A stretch of DNA of 64,000 nucleotides from Njordibacter sp937773555. GTDB lineage: Bacteria > Pseudomonadota > Gammaproteobacteria > Pseudomonadales > Balneatricaceae. Below are positions 8,548 to 18,303 of this stretch, piece after piece (within the stretch, counting starts at the first letter, position 1; every line of letters starts with the position of its first letter). A model generated the notes under the pieces. It was not told where the DNA came from and ran no database searches. It was given only the letters and a program-made list of their open reading frames with translations. The stretch spans positions 1 through 64,000 of the forward strand of contig NZ_CP159830.1 in assembly GCF_047730085.1 (NCBI RefSeq), read 5' to 3'. The position numbers and the translations under genes were made by a program.

Positions 8548-9503
8548 GAGCTTTTCCCCTCTTCCTGCAACAACTCAGATTTTAATTCTTGGCTGGCAAG
8601 CGGGAAGCCTAACGCTTTACGTGCCGCATAATATTCCAATGCAACTTGGCGAGCCAGAGTGCGTACTCGCAAAATATATCGCTGTCTTTCAGTAACGGAG
8701 ATGGCATGGCGTGCGTCAAGTAAGTTGAAAACATGGGACGCTTTAAGCACAAATTCATAAGCAGGCAAAGGTAGTTTCGCATCAACCAGTCGGCTGCATT
8801 CAGCTTCGTAGTGATCAAAGTTGGTAAATAACATATCGACATCGGCATGTTCAAAGTTATAAGTAGACATCTCCACTTCCTGCTGATGGAATATATCGCC
8901 ATAACTTACTGTAGTTCCGTCAGCTGCACGGCTCCAGACTAGATCATAAACGCTATCTACGTTCTGCAGGTACATGGCAATACGCTCTAAGCCAATAGTA
9001 ATTTCCCCCATCACTGGGAAACACTCGAGGCCACCAGCCTGCTGGAAGTAGGTGAATTGGGACACCTCCATTCCGTTAAGCCATATTTCCCAGCCTAAAC
9101 CCCATGCTCCCAATGTTGGTGATTCCCAATTGTCCTCAACAAAGCGAACGTCATGCACCAGGGTATCAATACCAAGATGATCTAGACACTCTAAGTAGAG
9201 CTCCTGAAAGTTTGTTGGTGATGGCTTGATTACCACCTGAAACTGAAAATAATGCTGTAAACGGTTAGGGTTTTCACCATAACGACCATCTGTTGGACGG
9301 CGGCTTGGCTGCACGTAAGCCGCCCGCCAGCTTTCGGGGCCGATAGCCTTTAGAAAAGTCGCAGGATGGAAGGTGCCCGCACCAACCTCCATATCTAGTG
9401 GTTGCATAATATTGCAGCCTTGAGCAGACCAGTATTGTTGCAAGGCAAAAATGAGACCTTGGAAAGTGCTGGTATCGGTTGTTTTATCCACGACTAAATC
9501 CAC
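8544..9503 (-). CDS. glyQ: Glycyl-tRNA synthetase alpha subunit
   Basis: GlyQ is the catalytic class II subunit that activates glycine with ATP. The 319-residue protein carries the conserved start TFQGLIFALQQYW, the EVGAGTFHPATFL segment, the VQPSRRPTDGRYGENPNR motif and the GLERIAMYLQ motif 3 region. Length is as expected. It is the first gene of glyQS on the minus strand and diverges from the acyltransferase gene at 9695. Separate alpha and beta subunits are the norm in gammaproteobacteria. Confidence 0.98.
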   Translation of the reverse strand: MDLVVDKTTDTSTFQGLIFALQQYWSAQGCNIMQPLDMEVGAGTFHPATFLKAIGPESWRAAYVQPSRRPTDGRYGENPNRLQHYFQFQVVIKPSPTNFQELYLECLDHLGIDTLVHDVRFVEDNWESPTLGAWGLGWEIWLNGMEVSQFTYFQQAGGLECFPVMGEITIGLERIAMYLQNVDSVYDLVWSRAADGTTVSYGDIFHQQEVEMSTYNFEHADVDMLFTNFDHYEAECSRLVDAKLPLPAYEFVLKASHVFNLLDARHAISVTERQRYILRVRTLARQVALEYYAARKALGFPLASQELKSELLQEEGKSS

Positions 9504-9694
9504 GCATTAAGTAAAAGAAAGGCTTGCTTCAGCTTAACGCTAAGAGCAAGATTTAAGACGCACATTATACACTAGCAGTAGGCAGCTGGCTTGTACCTAA
9601 AAGCACGCTAGTCCCTCGTTTATGAGGCATTTACGAGGTATCATTAGCCAACAGAGACCATTGTGTGACTTAAGAGCTAATTTTTAACCATTTT

Positions 9695-10585
9695 ATGTCT
9701 GAAAACTTGAAATCTAACTTTGCTGTAGGCCTATTACGCATACTGGGAAAGCTACCCTTGTGGGGGCTACACAGTATCGCTAGGCTTTTTTTGGTGGCTA
9801 TGCTACTTTTCCCCAACCAAACTGTTAAACAGACTCGGATCAACATTCAGCGCTGTTTGCCAAACCTTACCCGTCAGCAACAGGCCAAATTAGTTCATAA
9901 AAGTGTACTACACACACTCTATGCAGCATTAGAAATGGGGCTCAACTGGACGCAATCTAGCCAGCGTGGACTGGATCACATTATTTCTGTCACCGGAGGT
10001 GAGTGCCTGCAGCAGGCCCAAGCGACAGGCGCAATAGTGTTATTAACGCCCCATTTAGGTAACTGGGAGCTGTTTGCTAACTGGGCTGCACATCAAGCTA
10101 ATGTGACGGCACTTTATAAGGCTGCTAAATTGCCAGGCCTTGATCAATTAATACATCAAGCACGCAGCAATGCGGGGATGAAACTTGCCCCAGCAACAGC
10201 AAAGGGGGTGATGCAGTTAAAACGTTCGCTGGTTAAAGGCGAGGTTAGTTTAATATTGCCCGACCAAGAGCCACCCCCATCAGCGGGTATTATTAGTCAA
10301 TGGTTTGGGCAACCTGCTTATACTATGACACTGGCTGCTCAGTTGGCGGATACTAAAAATACGCGTGTTATTTTAGGCTTTGCACGGCGCTTGGCTAACA
10401 GTGAAGGATTTGCGATTGAGCTAGAAGACATTTCAGATCTGTGCAGTGCCCATGTGGGTAGTGGTAGCGATAGTGAGGTCTTGGCCGCCAAGGTACAAGC
10501 AATCAATACATCAATAGAAAGGCTGGTGCGAGGCACGCCTGAACAATACCAATGGGAATACCGCCGCTTCAAACACACCTTATAG
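9695..10585 (+). CDS. Lysophospholipid/lipid A biosynthesis acyltransferase (LpxL/HtrB family)
   Basis: This 296-residue protein belongs to the LpxL/LpxM family of membrane-bound acyltransferases that add secondary acyl chains to lipid A. It has an N-terminal hydrophobic segment, the active-site motif HLGNWE near residues 119-124, where His and Glu form the catalytic pair, and the LPDQEPPPSAGI segment near 185-196. A homologous lauroyl acyltransferase gene sits next to glyQ in Pseudomonas, supporting the call. Which acyl position or chain it uses cannot be seen. It runs toward the methyltransferase gene, with 14 bp between their ends. Confidence 0.85.
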   Translation: MSENLKSNFAVGLLRILGKLPLWGLHSIARLFLVAMLLFPNQTVKQTRINIQRCLPNLTRQQQAKLVHKSVLHTLYAALEMGLNWTQSSQRGLDHIISVTGGECLQQAQATGAIVLLTPHLGNWELFANWAAHQANVTALYKAAKLPGLDQLIHQARSNAGMKLAPATAKGVMQLKRSLVKGEVSLILPDQEPPPSAGIISQWFGQPAYTMTLAAQLADTKNTRVILGFARRLANSEGFAIELEDISDLCSAHVGSGSDSEVLAAKVQAINTSIERLVRGTPEQYQWEYRRFKHTL

Positions 10586-10599
10586 TGAACTAGCTCAGG

Positions 10600-11220
10600 C
10601 TAAGCTAAACCATCAGTATTACGGCTGTTTTGATGATGTGTAACTTTGGGTTTACGGGCGATCAGCAACGCTTTACCAGCCAAAGGATGGTCTAACTTTG
10701 CTCGCTCTTGTTCGTCATGGTATACCAAAGGCTCTAGTTCAGTAAACAATTCTAACAGCTCTCCTGCTGCTAACAAAAACTGTTGACGCTGTGGTTTATT
10801 AAGAATTTGACCGTCAATGTCAGTGACTTGATTAAACGTCTGATAGACTAAAATTCCCCCTGGGTTAAGGTGGGAGATGATCTGTGGACAAAGTGTTCGT
10901 TCTAAAAAAGCTGTTACACAAATGAGGTCAAAGCTTTGCGTTGGCCATGGTGTATTTTTAAGGTCTATACATCGTTGATTTACCTCAACTTTTTGCCTTC
11001 TACAATGGCGTTCCATTTGCTCAATTCCAGTGGTTGAATAGTCCCAACCATACATCTTAAGACCTTGTTTTGTAAGGAATATCGAGTTTTGCCCCAAACC
11101 ACATGCTAAGTCTAAACCAGTACCAGATGTGGGGAATAAGTGAGTGTTTTTTTGTAAGCCATAACTCACATTGGGCAACACTAATGTGGCCGAATAACGT
11201 TGGTTCCAGCGCTCTGGCAT
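10600..11220 (-). CDS. Class I SAM-dependent methyltransferase (TehB-like)
   Basis: The 206-residue protein has a Rossmann methyltransferase core: motif I LDLACGLGQNSIFL near residues 37-50, the acidic end of strand beta-2 in YGWDYS, and a motif IV-like FDLICVTAFLERTL segment. It resembles TehB and related small-molecule methyltransferases, beginning with the MPERWNQRYS type of N terminus. The substrate cannot be inferred. It is separated by about 60 bp from the start side of trkH/trkA and is probably transcribed alone. Confidence 0.75.
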   Translation of the reverse strand: MPERWNQRYSATLVLPNVSYGLQKNTHLFPTSGTGLDLACGLGQNSIFLTKQGLKMYGWDYSTTGIEQMERHCRRQKVEVNQRCIDLKNTPWPTQSFDLICVTAFLERTLCPQIISHLNPGGILVYQTFNQVTDIDGQILNKPQRQQFLLAAGELLELFTELEPLVYHDEQERAKLDHPLAGKALLIARKPKVTHHQNSRNTDGLA

Positions 11221-11282
11221 AGCTAAATTTTCCTGTGCATAAGTCTGTGAATAGGTTGGTAAAAACCAGCTAATAGAATAGC

Positions 11283-12770
11283 CTAGTCACGCCAGAACAT
11301 GGGGGTGAATAACACCAATAAGGTGAACACTTCTAGACGTCCTAAGAGCATAGAGAAACATAGAATCCACTTAGCTGTGGTATTAATATCGCCATAGTTA
11401 AGGGCGACGTCGCCTAAACCTGGGCCAAGGTTGTTGAGTGTAGCGCCTACGGCTGACCAAGCGGTAACGTGATCTAGGCCAGTGCCCAATAAGGCAATCA
11501 TCATAATAATGAAGACGAGGGCATAGACAGAAAAAAATCCCCACACAGCCTCTGCAACTCGATCTGGGATGGGGTTGGACCCTAATTTAACATGGATAAT
11601 GGCGTTAGGGTGTATGAGTCTTTTTATTTCTCGTAAGCCTTGCTTAAGAAGTATCAGCACGCGCACTACCTTCATGCCACCCGCAGTGGATCCAGCACAG
11701 CCACCCATAAAGGCGGCAGTTAGCAATAGAAACGAAAGCATAGCTGGCCACTGGGAAAAATCTGCTGTTGCAAAGCCTGTGGTAGTGGCGATAGAGACCA
11801 CTTCAAAAACGCCTTGGCGGAAACTATCATCAAAGCTCATATTATTAGTAAGCCACAAAGTGCCCACTGTAATGAGGCACACTGTGACAATAGCACTTAA
11901 AAAGAAACGTAGTTCCTCATCCTTCCAGTAGTGTAATAAGCTGGCTTTATAGTGCCTTTGTCTTATGGTGCGGGCAGTGTGAAAATGGAGAGCAAAGTTA
12001 ACTGCAGCCAACAACATAAAAATGATGGCAATAGTTTCTATGGCGGCGCTATTAAAATAACCTAAACTCGCATCGTGAGTGGAGAAACCGCCAATCGCAA
12101 CCGTGGAAAAGCTGTGAGTAATTGCATCAAAGGCGCTCATGCCTGCAAACCAGTAGGCTAAAGCACAAGTGACCGTAAGAGTTAAGTAAATGTACCAAAG
12201 CTGTTTAGCAGTCTCGGTAATTCTAGGAGTGAGTTTAGAATCTTTCACTGGCCCAGGGGTCTCCGCACGATACAGCTGTGCGCCACCAATACCTAGCATG
12301 GGAAGGATAGCCACGGCTAATACGATAATACCCATGCCACCAAACCATTGTAAGAATTGGCGATAAAACAAGAGTGATTTAGGCAGACTATCAAGCTGCG
12401 TGATAACGGTAGCGCCAGTTGTGGTGAGGCCAGAAATAGACTCAAACAAGGAATCTACATAACTCCAGTTCGTATTAAGAGTAGACAAGGGTGTAGAAAA
12501 GTAAAAGGGCAAAGCACCAAACAGACCTAAAATAGTCCAAAACATCACCACGATTACAAAGCCATCTCGAGTACGCAAAACCTTATTTTGTTTAGAAAAC
12601 GGCAGCCATATTAGGAAACCAGCAATAAAGGTGATACAAAAAGAAATACCAAACGTCCATGCACTGCCATCACTTGGCAAACTTAGGGCAATTACTAATG
12701 ACGGCAGCATTGATGCGCTGAACGCCATTAACAGCATACCAATGATTTTTAAGGTAACACGAAAGTGCAT
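11283..12770 (-). CDS. trkH: Trk potassium uptake protein TrkH
   Basis: TrkH is the membrane pore of the Trk potassium uptake system. The 495-residue protein has about ten to twelve hydrophobic segments and repeated selectivity-loop signatures such as SGLTTTGATV, STVAIGGFST, TTTGFATADF and LNNLGPGLG, matching the four-fold pore architecture. Length is typical (about 480-500). It lies 8 bp downstream of trkA on the same strand, so the NAD-binding regulator and channel are co-transcribed, as in Pseudomonas. Confidence 0.96.
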   Translation of the reverse strand: MHFRVTLKIIGMLLMAFSASMLPSLVIALSLPSDGSAWTFGISFCITFIAGFLIWLPFSKQNKVLRTRDGFVIVVMFWTILGLFGALPFYFSTPLSTLNTNWSYVDSLFESISGLTTTGATVITQLDSLPKSLLFYRQFLQWFGGMGIIVLAVAILPMLGIGGAQLYRAETPGPVKDSKLTPRITETAKQLWYIYLTLTVTCALAYWFAGMSAFDAITHSFSTVAIGGFSTHDASLGYFNSAAIETIAIIFMLLAAVNFALHFHTARTIRQRHYKASLLHYWKDEELRFFLSAIVTVCLITVGTLWLTNNMSFDDSFRQGVFEVVSIATTTGFATADFSQWPAMLSFLLLTAAFMGGCAGSTAGGMKVVRVLILLKQGLREIKRLIHPNAIIHVKLGSNPIPDRVAEAVWGFFSVYALVFIIMMIALLGTGLDHVTAWSAVGATLNNLGPGLGDVALNYGDINTTAKWILCFSMLLGRLEVFTLLVLFTPMFWRD

Positions 12771-12778
12771 ATTAAGGC

Positions 12779-14161
12779 CTAAAAGAATCCAAGGGTCACG
12801 GCAAATAACCGCTCAACATCATGAATCATGTGTCTATCTGTTAAGAATAGAATGCAGTGGTCATCATTTTCTATTACCGTGTCATGGTGTGCAATGAGTA
12901 CGTCTTCTCCACGAACAATGGCACCAAAGCTGGTTCCTTGTGGCAGAGGAATGTCGGCAACACAGCGGCCAACAACTTTAGACGTTTTTGAGTCTCCATG
13001 AGCAACCACTTCAATAGCCTCTGCAGCTCCGCGCCTTAATGAGTGAACGTTAACAATATCGCCGCGGCGTACATGGGTTAGTAGGCTGCTTATGGTGGTT
13101 TGTTGAGGAGAGATAGCGATGTCGATGGTGCCATCCTCTATAAGATCAACATAGGCCGGATTGCTTATTAAGGTCATTACTGTGCGCACGCCTAGGCGTT
13201 TAGCCAACATAGATGCCATAATATTAGCTTCGTCGTCGTTAGTTAACGCACAAAAAACATCCGTAGATTCAATGTTTTCTTCGACTAATAAATCTCTGTC
13301 TGACGCACTGCCATGCAGGATAATGACATCGTCTAGAATGTCGGCTAGATGCTCACAGCGCTCTAAGCCGCGCTCAATTACTTTAACCCGAAAATGTTTG
13401 CGTAAATTTCTGGCTAACCGGGCACCAATATTACCACCACCTGCAATCATGATGCGTTTATAGGGCTTTTCCAGTCGACGAAGTTCGCTCATCACCTTAC
13501 TAATATCGGGTTTAGCAGCGATAAAGAAGACTTCGTCATCAACGTGAATGTGGGTTTTTCCTGAAGGCACGATGGCCTTGTCATTGCGAAAAATAGCAGC
13601 AACTCGAGTGTCTACGTTTGGCATGTGGCTACGTAAATCAGATACGGGCTTACCAACTAATGGGCCGCCATGGCATGCAGTTACAGCCACTAATTGTACT
13701 TTACCTTTAGCAAAATCAAGTACCTGCAGGGCTGTTGGGTTTTCTATGAGTCGCTGAACGTGAGCAGTAACCAGCTTCTCTGGACTGATGATAACGTCTA
13801 TGGGAAACGCTCTTGGCTCTTCTTTAAATAAAGCTTCGCGCTGTAACAAATATTGATGTTCACGGATACGGCTAATAATAGTAGGTGTTTGGAACATGGT
13901 TTTAGCAATTTGGCAGGCAACCATGTTGACTTCGTCGCTGTTGGTTACAGCTACCAGCATGTCGGCGTCTTCGGCGCCGGCGTTAGCCAAAATATTGGGA
14001 AGGCATGCGTGACCGCGCACAGTGCGGATATCAAGGCGATCTTGTAAGTCTTTTAAGTGGCCAGCATCTTGGTCCACCATGGTCACATCATTGGCTTCGT
14101 TAGCCAAGTTTTCAGCAAGAGTGCGGCCAACCTGACCTGCACCAAGAATGATGATTTTCAT
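12779..14161 (-). CDS. trkA: Trk system potassium transporter peripheral subunit TrkA
   Basis: TrkA is the cytoplasmic nucleotide-binding regulator of Trk. The 460-residue protein contains two tandem RCK modules: the first begins MKIIILGAGQVGRTLAENL with a GxGxxG nucleotide site, and the second has IMIAGGGNIGARLARNL near residue 234. Each is followed by a TrkA-C domain. Length is normal. It follows rsmB after 84 bp on the minus strand, giving the conserved def-fmt-rsmB-trkA order, and precedes trkH. Confidence 0.97.
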   Translation of the reverse strand: MKIIILGAGQVGRTLAENLANEANDVTMVDQDAGHLKDLQDRLDIRTVRGHACLPNILANAGAEDADMLVAVTNSDEVNMVACQIAKTMFQTPTIISRIREHQYLLQREALFKEEPRAFPIDVIISPEKLVTAHVQRLIENPTALQVLDFAKGKVQLVAVTACHGGPLVGKPVSDLRSHMPNVDTRVAAIFRNDKAIVPSGKTHIHVDDEVFFIAAKPDISKVMSELRRLEKPYKRIMIAGGGNIGARLARNLRKHFRVKVIERGLERCEHLADILDDVIILHGSASDRDLLVEENIESTDVFCALTNDDEANIMASMLAKRLGVRTVMTLISNPAYVDLIEDGTIDIAISPQQTTISSLLTHVRRGDIVNVHSLRRGAAEAIEVVAHGDSKTSKVVGRCVADIPLPQGTSFGAIVRGEDVLIAHHDTVIENDDHCILFLTDRHMIHDVERLFAVTLGFF

Positions 14162-14245
14162 ACTAGAGCAAATTGCCTCGAGAGCGTTTTATGGACTCCA
14201 TGATAGCAGAACACATGGCAGAATCTACCATCATGGTTGTAACTA

Positions 14246-15541
14246 TTAAAGCGGCTTGTGGAGTTTGGCATAGTAAAAGCCATCGTGACTTGCTGGATTA
14301 GGAAATAGTTGGCGACCAACATCTAATTTTATACCCCAATCTGCATCAATAACACAATGTTCAGCTTGTTTTTGTTGCTTTAAAAAACGCGACACAAGGC
14401 GATCATTTTCTTGACGCAGTACAGAGCATGTGGCGTAAAGTAAGTAGCCACCTGGCTTCAATAAAGGCCATAAATTATTGAGGAGCTTGAGTTGCAACTG
14501 AACAAGTTCTAAAATATCTTCGCTAGTGCGGAGCATTTTGATGTCAGGATTGCGGCGAATTACACCCGTAGCTGAGCAAGGTGCATCAAGTAAAATTCGA
14601 TCAAAAGGCTCGCCATCCCACCATTGATTCGGCTCACTAGCATCTGCACAGAGGATTTCTGCCTGCAAGTCCATACGAAATAGGTTATCTTTCATTCGCC
14701 CAATGCGCCGCTCCGCTAGCTCAACGGCCACAACAGCAACATCTTGTGCTTCTAGTAAGTGGCAGGTTTTACCCCCTGGCGCGGCACACGCATCTAACAC
14801 ACGGTGGCCGTGATCTAGCTCTAGCAACCCTACACACAGTTGTGGCGCTTCATCTTGGACACTAAACCAGCCTTCTTCAAAGCCTGGTAATTGAATGACA
14901 TCACAGGCTTTCTCTAGCTGCACACCAACGTGACTATATAGACAAGCATTAGCTGGGTGGCCTGCTTCGGCTAAGGCCACTAGGTAATCGTCACGGCTAA
15001 TCTTGCGAGTATTAACGCGCAAGGTGAGGGCCCCTTGCGGGTCATTAGCAGCCAAAATTTCTTGCCAATCATCTGGCCAGTGATGACTCAGTTTTGAAAT
15101 GAGCCACTGTGGATGATTGTATCGATATGCATCGTGTTCATTCAGGACTTCCGCTAACTCTTCGCCACCACGGATATAGGAACGCAATACGCCGTTGATG
15201 AGCTTGTCTGCCCAGCGCTTACCGCTCGCCTTTGCTGCTTGCACAGTAGCATCTACCGCAGCATAGTCTGGTGTCCGCATAGCTTTTATCTGGTATAAAC
15301 CCATAAGAATTAGTGCATAAATATCCTGATCTTGGGCTTTCATGGGTTTGTGTAACAGCTGCTCTGCAATAAGTTCTAATTGTGGAAAGTGCCTGCAGGT
15401 GCCATAGCATAATTGTTGAATTAGAGCTCGATCACCATGCTCTGCTGCTTCTAATGCCTTAGGTAAGCTAGAAGCTAGAGAACCTTGATGACATAACACA
15501 GCCGTGAGGGCTTGGGCGGCAAGTAAACGTGGATTTGCCAT
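14246..15541 (-). CDS. rsmB: 16S rRNA (cytosine-967-C5)-methyltransferase RsmB
   Basis: RsmB methylates C967 of 16S rRNA. The 431-residue protein has the N-terminal NusB-like RNA-binding domain (about 1-140) and a C-terminal Rossmann methyltransferase with SAM motif DACAAPGGKT near residue 251, the motif IV catalytic segment DAPCSATG near 320 and motif VI YATCSV near 372; both conserved cysteines are present. Length is normal. It starts 1 bp after the fmt stop codon, so the genes are tightly coupled. Confidence 0.96.
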   Translation of the reverse strand: MANPRLLAAQALTAVLCHQGSLASSLPKALEAAEHGDRALIQQLCYGTCRHFPQLELIAEQLLHKPMKAQDQDIYALILMGLYQIKAMRTPDYAAVDATVQAAKASGKRWADKLINGVLRSYIRGGEELAEVLNEHDAYRYNHPQWLISKLSHHWPDDWQEILAANDPQGALTLRVNTRKISRDDYLVALAEAGHPANACLYSHVGVQLEKACDVIQLPGFEEGWFSVQDEAPQLCVGLLELDHGHRVLDACAAPGGKTCHLLEAQDVAVVAVELAERRIGRMKDNLFRMDLQAEILCADASEPNQWWDGEPFDRILLDAPCSATGVIRRNPDIKMLRTSEDILELVQLQLKLLNNLWPLLKPGGYLLYATCSVLRQENDRLVSRFLKQQKQAEHCVIDADWGIKLDVGRQLFPNPASHDGFYYAKLHKPL

Positions 15542-15542
15542 A

Positions 15543-16508
15543 CTATTTTTCTACCCTAGTGCTAGTAAAGGCTTCACCAAGAATCATTTTTTGTTTTAAG
15601 TTCATCAGTTCGCTTTGAGTTAGGGCTTTGCTGCCTGGCCACTGTAATTGAGTAATTTTAAGGTGGCCAGTACCACAAGCCACTTCTAAACCTGTCTTAT
15701 CCAGAGCCACTAAAGTGCCCACGGGATGGTTGCTAGGGGTTTCTATGGCGTAAGCCATCCAGATTCGCAGGCGGTTATCTTGCCAATCACTGAAGGCGAC
15801 TGGCCATGGGTTAAGGCCACGCACTTGCAGGCTTATCTGCTGGGCACTTTGCTGCCAATTGATTGCACCTTCGGCTTTGGCTAGCTTGGTAGCATAGTTG
15901 GCTTTATTGTTGTCTTGAACCTGTGCAGTGAGTGCTGAATTTTGTAGGCTATCTAGCACCTCTACAAGGCTGCTACAGCCAACAACTGCCAACTTGTCAT
16001 ACAAGCTGGCGCTGGTGTCAGTTGGAGCGATGGCAACTTCTGATTTAAGCAACATAGGCCCAGTATCTAGGCCAGCTTCCATTTGCATTACGGTTACACC
16101 AGATGTTGCGTCACCCGCTAATAAGGCTCGTTGAATAGGCGCGGCGCCTCGCCAGCGGGGAAGTAAGGAACCGTGCACATTAATACAGCCCAAGGCAGGG
16201 GTGTCTAAAACCACCTGAGGAAGCAGTGATCCGTAAGCTACAACCACCATAATGTCAGCATTATAGTTGGCTAATATAGTCTGGGCTTCTGGATCTTTTA
16301 GGCTCAACGGTTGTTGTATTTCTATCGTATGTTTTAGGGCGAGGGCCTTCACTGGACTAGCCGCTAGCTTTCGGCCACGGCCCGCAGGACGATCTGGCTG
16401 ACTGTAAACAGCGACCACCTGGTGTTTGCTATTTAGTAATGCTTGTAAATGTTGGGCTGCAAAGTCTGGTGTGCCTGCAAATAAAACCCTCAAGCCCTGT
16501 TGACTCAC
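15543..16508 (-). CDS. fmt: Methionyl-tRNA formyltransferase
   Basis: Fmt formylates the methionine of initiator tRNA using 10-formyl-tetrahydrofolate. The 321-residue product has the N-terminal Rossmann formyltransferase domain with LRVLFAGTPDFAA, the loop PDRPAGRGRK, the folate and catalytic signature INVHGSLLPRWRGAAPI near 107-123 and the catalytic Asp in EAGLDTGPML. A C-terminal OB-like domain follows. It overlaps the end of def by 4 bp and abuts rsmB, forming the def-fmt-rsmB-trkA unit. Confidence 0.97.
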   Translation of the reverse strand: MSQQGLRVLFAGTPDFAAQHLQALLNSKHQVVAVYSQPDRPAGRGRKLAASPVKALALKHTIEIQQPLSLKDPEAQTILANYNADIMVVVAYGSLLPQVVLDTPALGCINVHGSLLPRWRGAAPIQRALLAGDATSGVTVMQMEAGLDTGPMLLKSEVAIAPTDTSASLYDKLAVVGCSSLVEVLDSLQNSALTAQVQDNNKANYATKLAKAEGAINWQQSAQQISLQVRGLNPWPVAFSDWQDNRLRIWMAYAIETPSNHPVGTLVALDKTGLEVACGTGHLKITQLQWPGSKALTQSELMNLKQKMILGEAFTSTRVEK

Positions 16509-17056
16509 GCTTCAGCTTCCATTTTAACCTTAGCTTCGTATAGTGCGTCTTTTGCATCCTCTCGGTGCTTTTTTTCGAGCTTTTTACGGATTCGATCCCG
16601 TTTAAGGCGGGAAAGATAATCCACAAACAATTTACCATTTAGGTGGTCTAGCTCATGTTGAATGCATACTGCAAACAACCCTTCAGCCTGTTCTGAAATA
16701 GGTTCACCATGCTCATCAAAAGCGCTGAGCTGAATTTTGCTATACCGTGCAACGTCGTCATAAAACTCAGGCACTGAAAGGCAGCCTTCTTGGTAGTTTT
16801 GCATTTCTTCGGTCAACGGCTCCCAACTAGGATTTATAAGCACCCGTGGCTCGTCACCATCGTCACTCACATCAATCACCACAATGCGTTGATGCACATT
16901 TACCTGTGATGCTGCTAAACCTATGCCTGGTGCATGATACATGGTTTCAAGCATGTCTTTGGCTAGTCGGCGAGTGTCTTCGTTAATGTGCTCTACATTC
17001 ACTGCAACTTTGCGCAAACGCGGATCTGGAAATTCTAAAATAGGTAATAGTGCCAT
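16505..17056 (-). CDS. def: Peptide deformylase
   Basis: Def removes the N-formyl group from nascent proteins. The 183-residue metalloenzyme has all three family motifs: GIGLAASQVN near residues 45-54, EGCLSVPEF near 90-98 with the metal-binding Cys, and QHELDHLNGKLFVDYL near 132-147 with the two metal-binding His and catalytic Glu. It is first in the minus-strand operon and diverges from dprA. The LysM-domain gene often found between def and dprA in related bacteria is absent here. Confidence 0.97.
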   Translation of the reverse strand: MALLPILEFPDPRLRKVAVNVEHINEDTRRLAKDMLETMYHAPGIGLAASQVNVHQRIVVIDVSDDGDEPRVLINPSWEPLTEEMQNYQEGCLSVPEFYDDVARYSKIQLSAFDEHGEPISEQAEGLFAVCIQHELDHLNGKLFVDYLSRLKRDRIRKKLEKKHREDAKDALYEAKVKMEAEA

Positions 17057-17113
17057 GGGATTCTGTGTTCGTTATGGTTTGGCGCAGCAGGCCGGTGGAT
17101 TGCTGACGCAAAA

Positions 17114-18283
17114 ATGAGTTTATTAACTAAAATTATACCACTATCTGCCTTTAGTAATGGAATGATTATGGATGATCATCATTTAGCTTGGCTTGCGCTT
17201 AGTGAACTTAACTTAACCTTTAAACAAGGCTCTGACTTGGCTCAACTTTATGGCTATGGACCTACTGTTTTGGAGCAACAAGGGTCACCCCAGTTAGGCT
17301 CTATTTTAAATTCCACTCAAAGTCACAGTCTAGCTCGGTTAACGTCTGTGTCGTTGCAGCTTAGCCTAGCAACGCAACTGCAATGGGTAGAAGATAATGA
17401 CGCCTTTTTGCTCTTGCATGATGACGTGAGCTATCCCGATGCCTTAAAAGCTATTCACCATCCTCCTGCATTTTTATGGTTGCAGGGGCGCAGAAGTCTA
17501 CTCAATGAACCTTGTATTGCCATGGTAGGTGCACGCAGGGCCACAGCCAATGGCATGACGTTGGCTAAAATGTTTGCTGGCAGCTTGGGCGCTAGCGGCT
17601 TAACTATTGTCAGTGGCTTGGCTCTGGGCATTGATGGTGCTTGTCACCAAGGGGCTTTAGATGCCCAAGCTGATACTATTGCGGTACTTGGGTCTGGGTT
17701 AGGGCATATCTACCCCACCCAGCATCAACCACTAGCACAACGTATTTTTGCTCGCGGTGGACTATTGATGTCGCCTTGGCCACTTATGGCCAGACCCTTA
17801 GCCTACCGATTTCCAGAGCGTAATCGCATCATAAGTGGGCTGAGTATGGGGGTATTAGTGGTAGAAGCGGCGCTTCGAAGTGGCTCTCTGATTACTGCCA
17901 AAACTGCCCTAGAACAGGGACGAGAGGTTTTTGCCTTGCCCTCAAGTGTACACAATGCCCAAGCCCAAGGGTGCCACCAACTGATCCGTAATGGGGCTCT
18001 GTTAGTGGACCAACCACAACAGGTATTGGCAGAATTAGCACCTCAACTAAAGCCCTTTGTCATGCGCTATCAACCTCAAGATCATTCAATGCAGGAAGAT
18101 TCCTTGGATCTTGCAAAAGAATTGCAAATATTGCTAGGAGTTTTTGGCTATGACCCTGTGCCAGTTGATATACTTTGCACTCAATTGGCTCAGCCGTATA
18201 ATGTTGTTGCAGCTCAATTGGTAGAATTAGAGTTACTTGGCCTGGTGAGACTGACGGGCGGTGGTTATGAAAAAGTGCTTTAG
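17114..18283 (+). CDS. dprA: DNA processing protein DprA
   Basis: DprA binds incoming single-stranded DNA and loads RecA during transformation. The Rossmann core is intact, with MVGARRAT, SGLALGIDGACHQGAL, VLGSGLGHIYP, the FPERNRIISGLS segment and VEAALRSGSLITAKTALEQGREVFALP. A C-terminal winged-helix-like region follows. The 389-residue length is typical, but the first 16 to 18 residues look unlike the family; ATG at 17162 or 17168 (preceded by GGA) may be the true start. It leads dprA-tsaC-hemF-aroE. Competence itself cannot be inferred from this gene alone. Confidence 0.93.
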   Translation: MSLLTKIIPLSAFSNGMIMDDHHLAWLALSELNLTFKQGSDLAQLYGYGPTVLEQQGSPQLGSILNSTQSHSLARLTSVSLQLSLATQLQWVEDNDAFLLLHDDVSYPDALKAIHHPPAFLWLQGRRSLLNEPCIAMVGARRATANGMTLAKMFAGSLGASGLTIVSGLALGIDGACHQGALDAQADTIAVLGSGLGHIYPTQHQPLAQRIFARGGLLMSPWPLMARPLAYRFPERNRIISGLSMGVLVVEAALRSGSLITAKTALEQGREVFALPSSVHNAQAQGCHQLIRNGALLVDQPQQVLAELAPQLKPFVMRYQPQDHSMQEDSLDLAKELQILLGVFGYDPVPVDILCTQLAQPYNVVAAQLVELELLGLVRLTGGGYEKVL

Positions 18284-18303
18284 GCACACTGCTTAGGAAC
18301 GTT

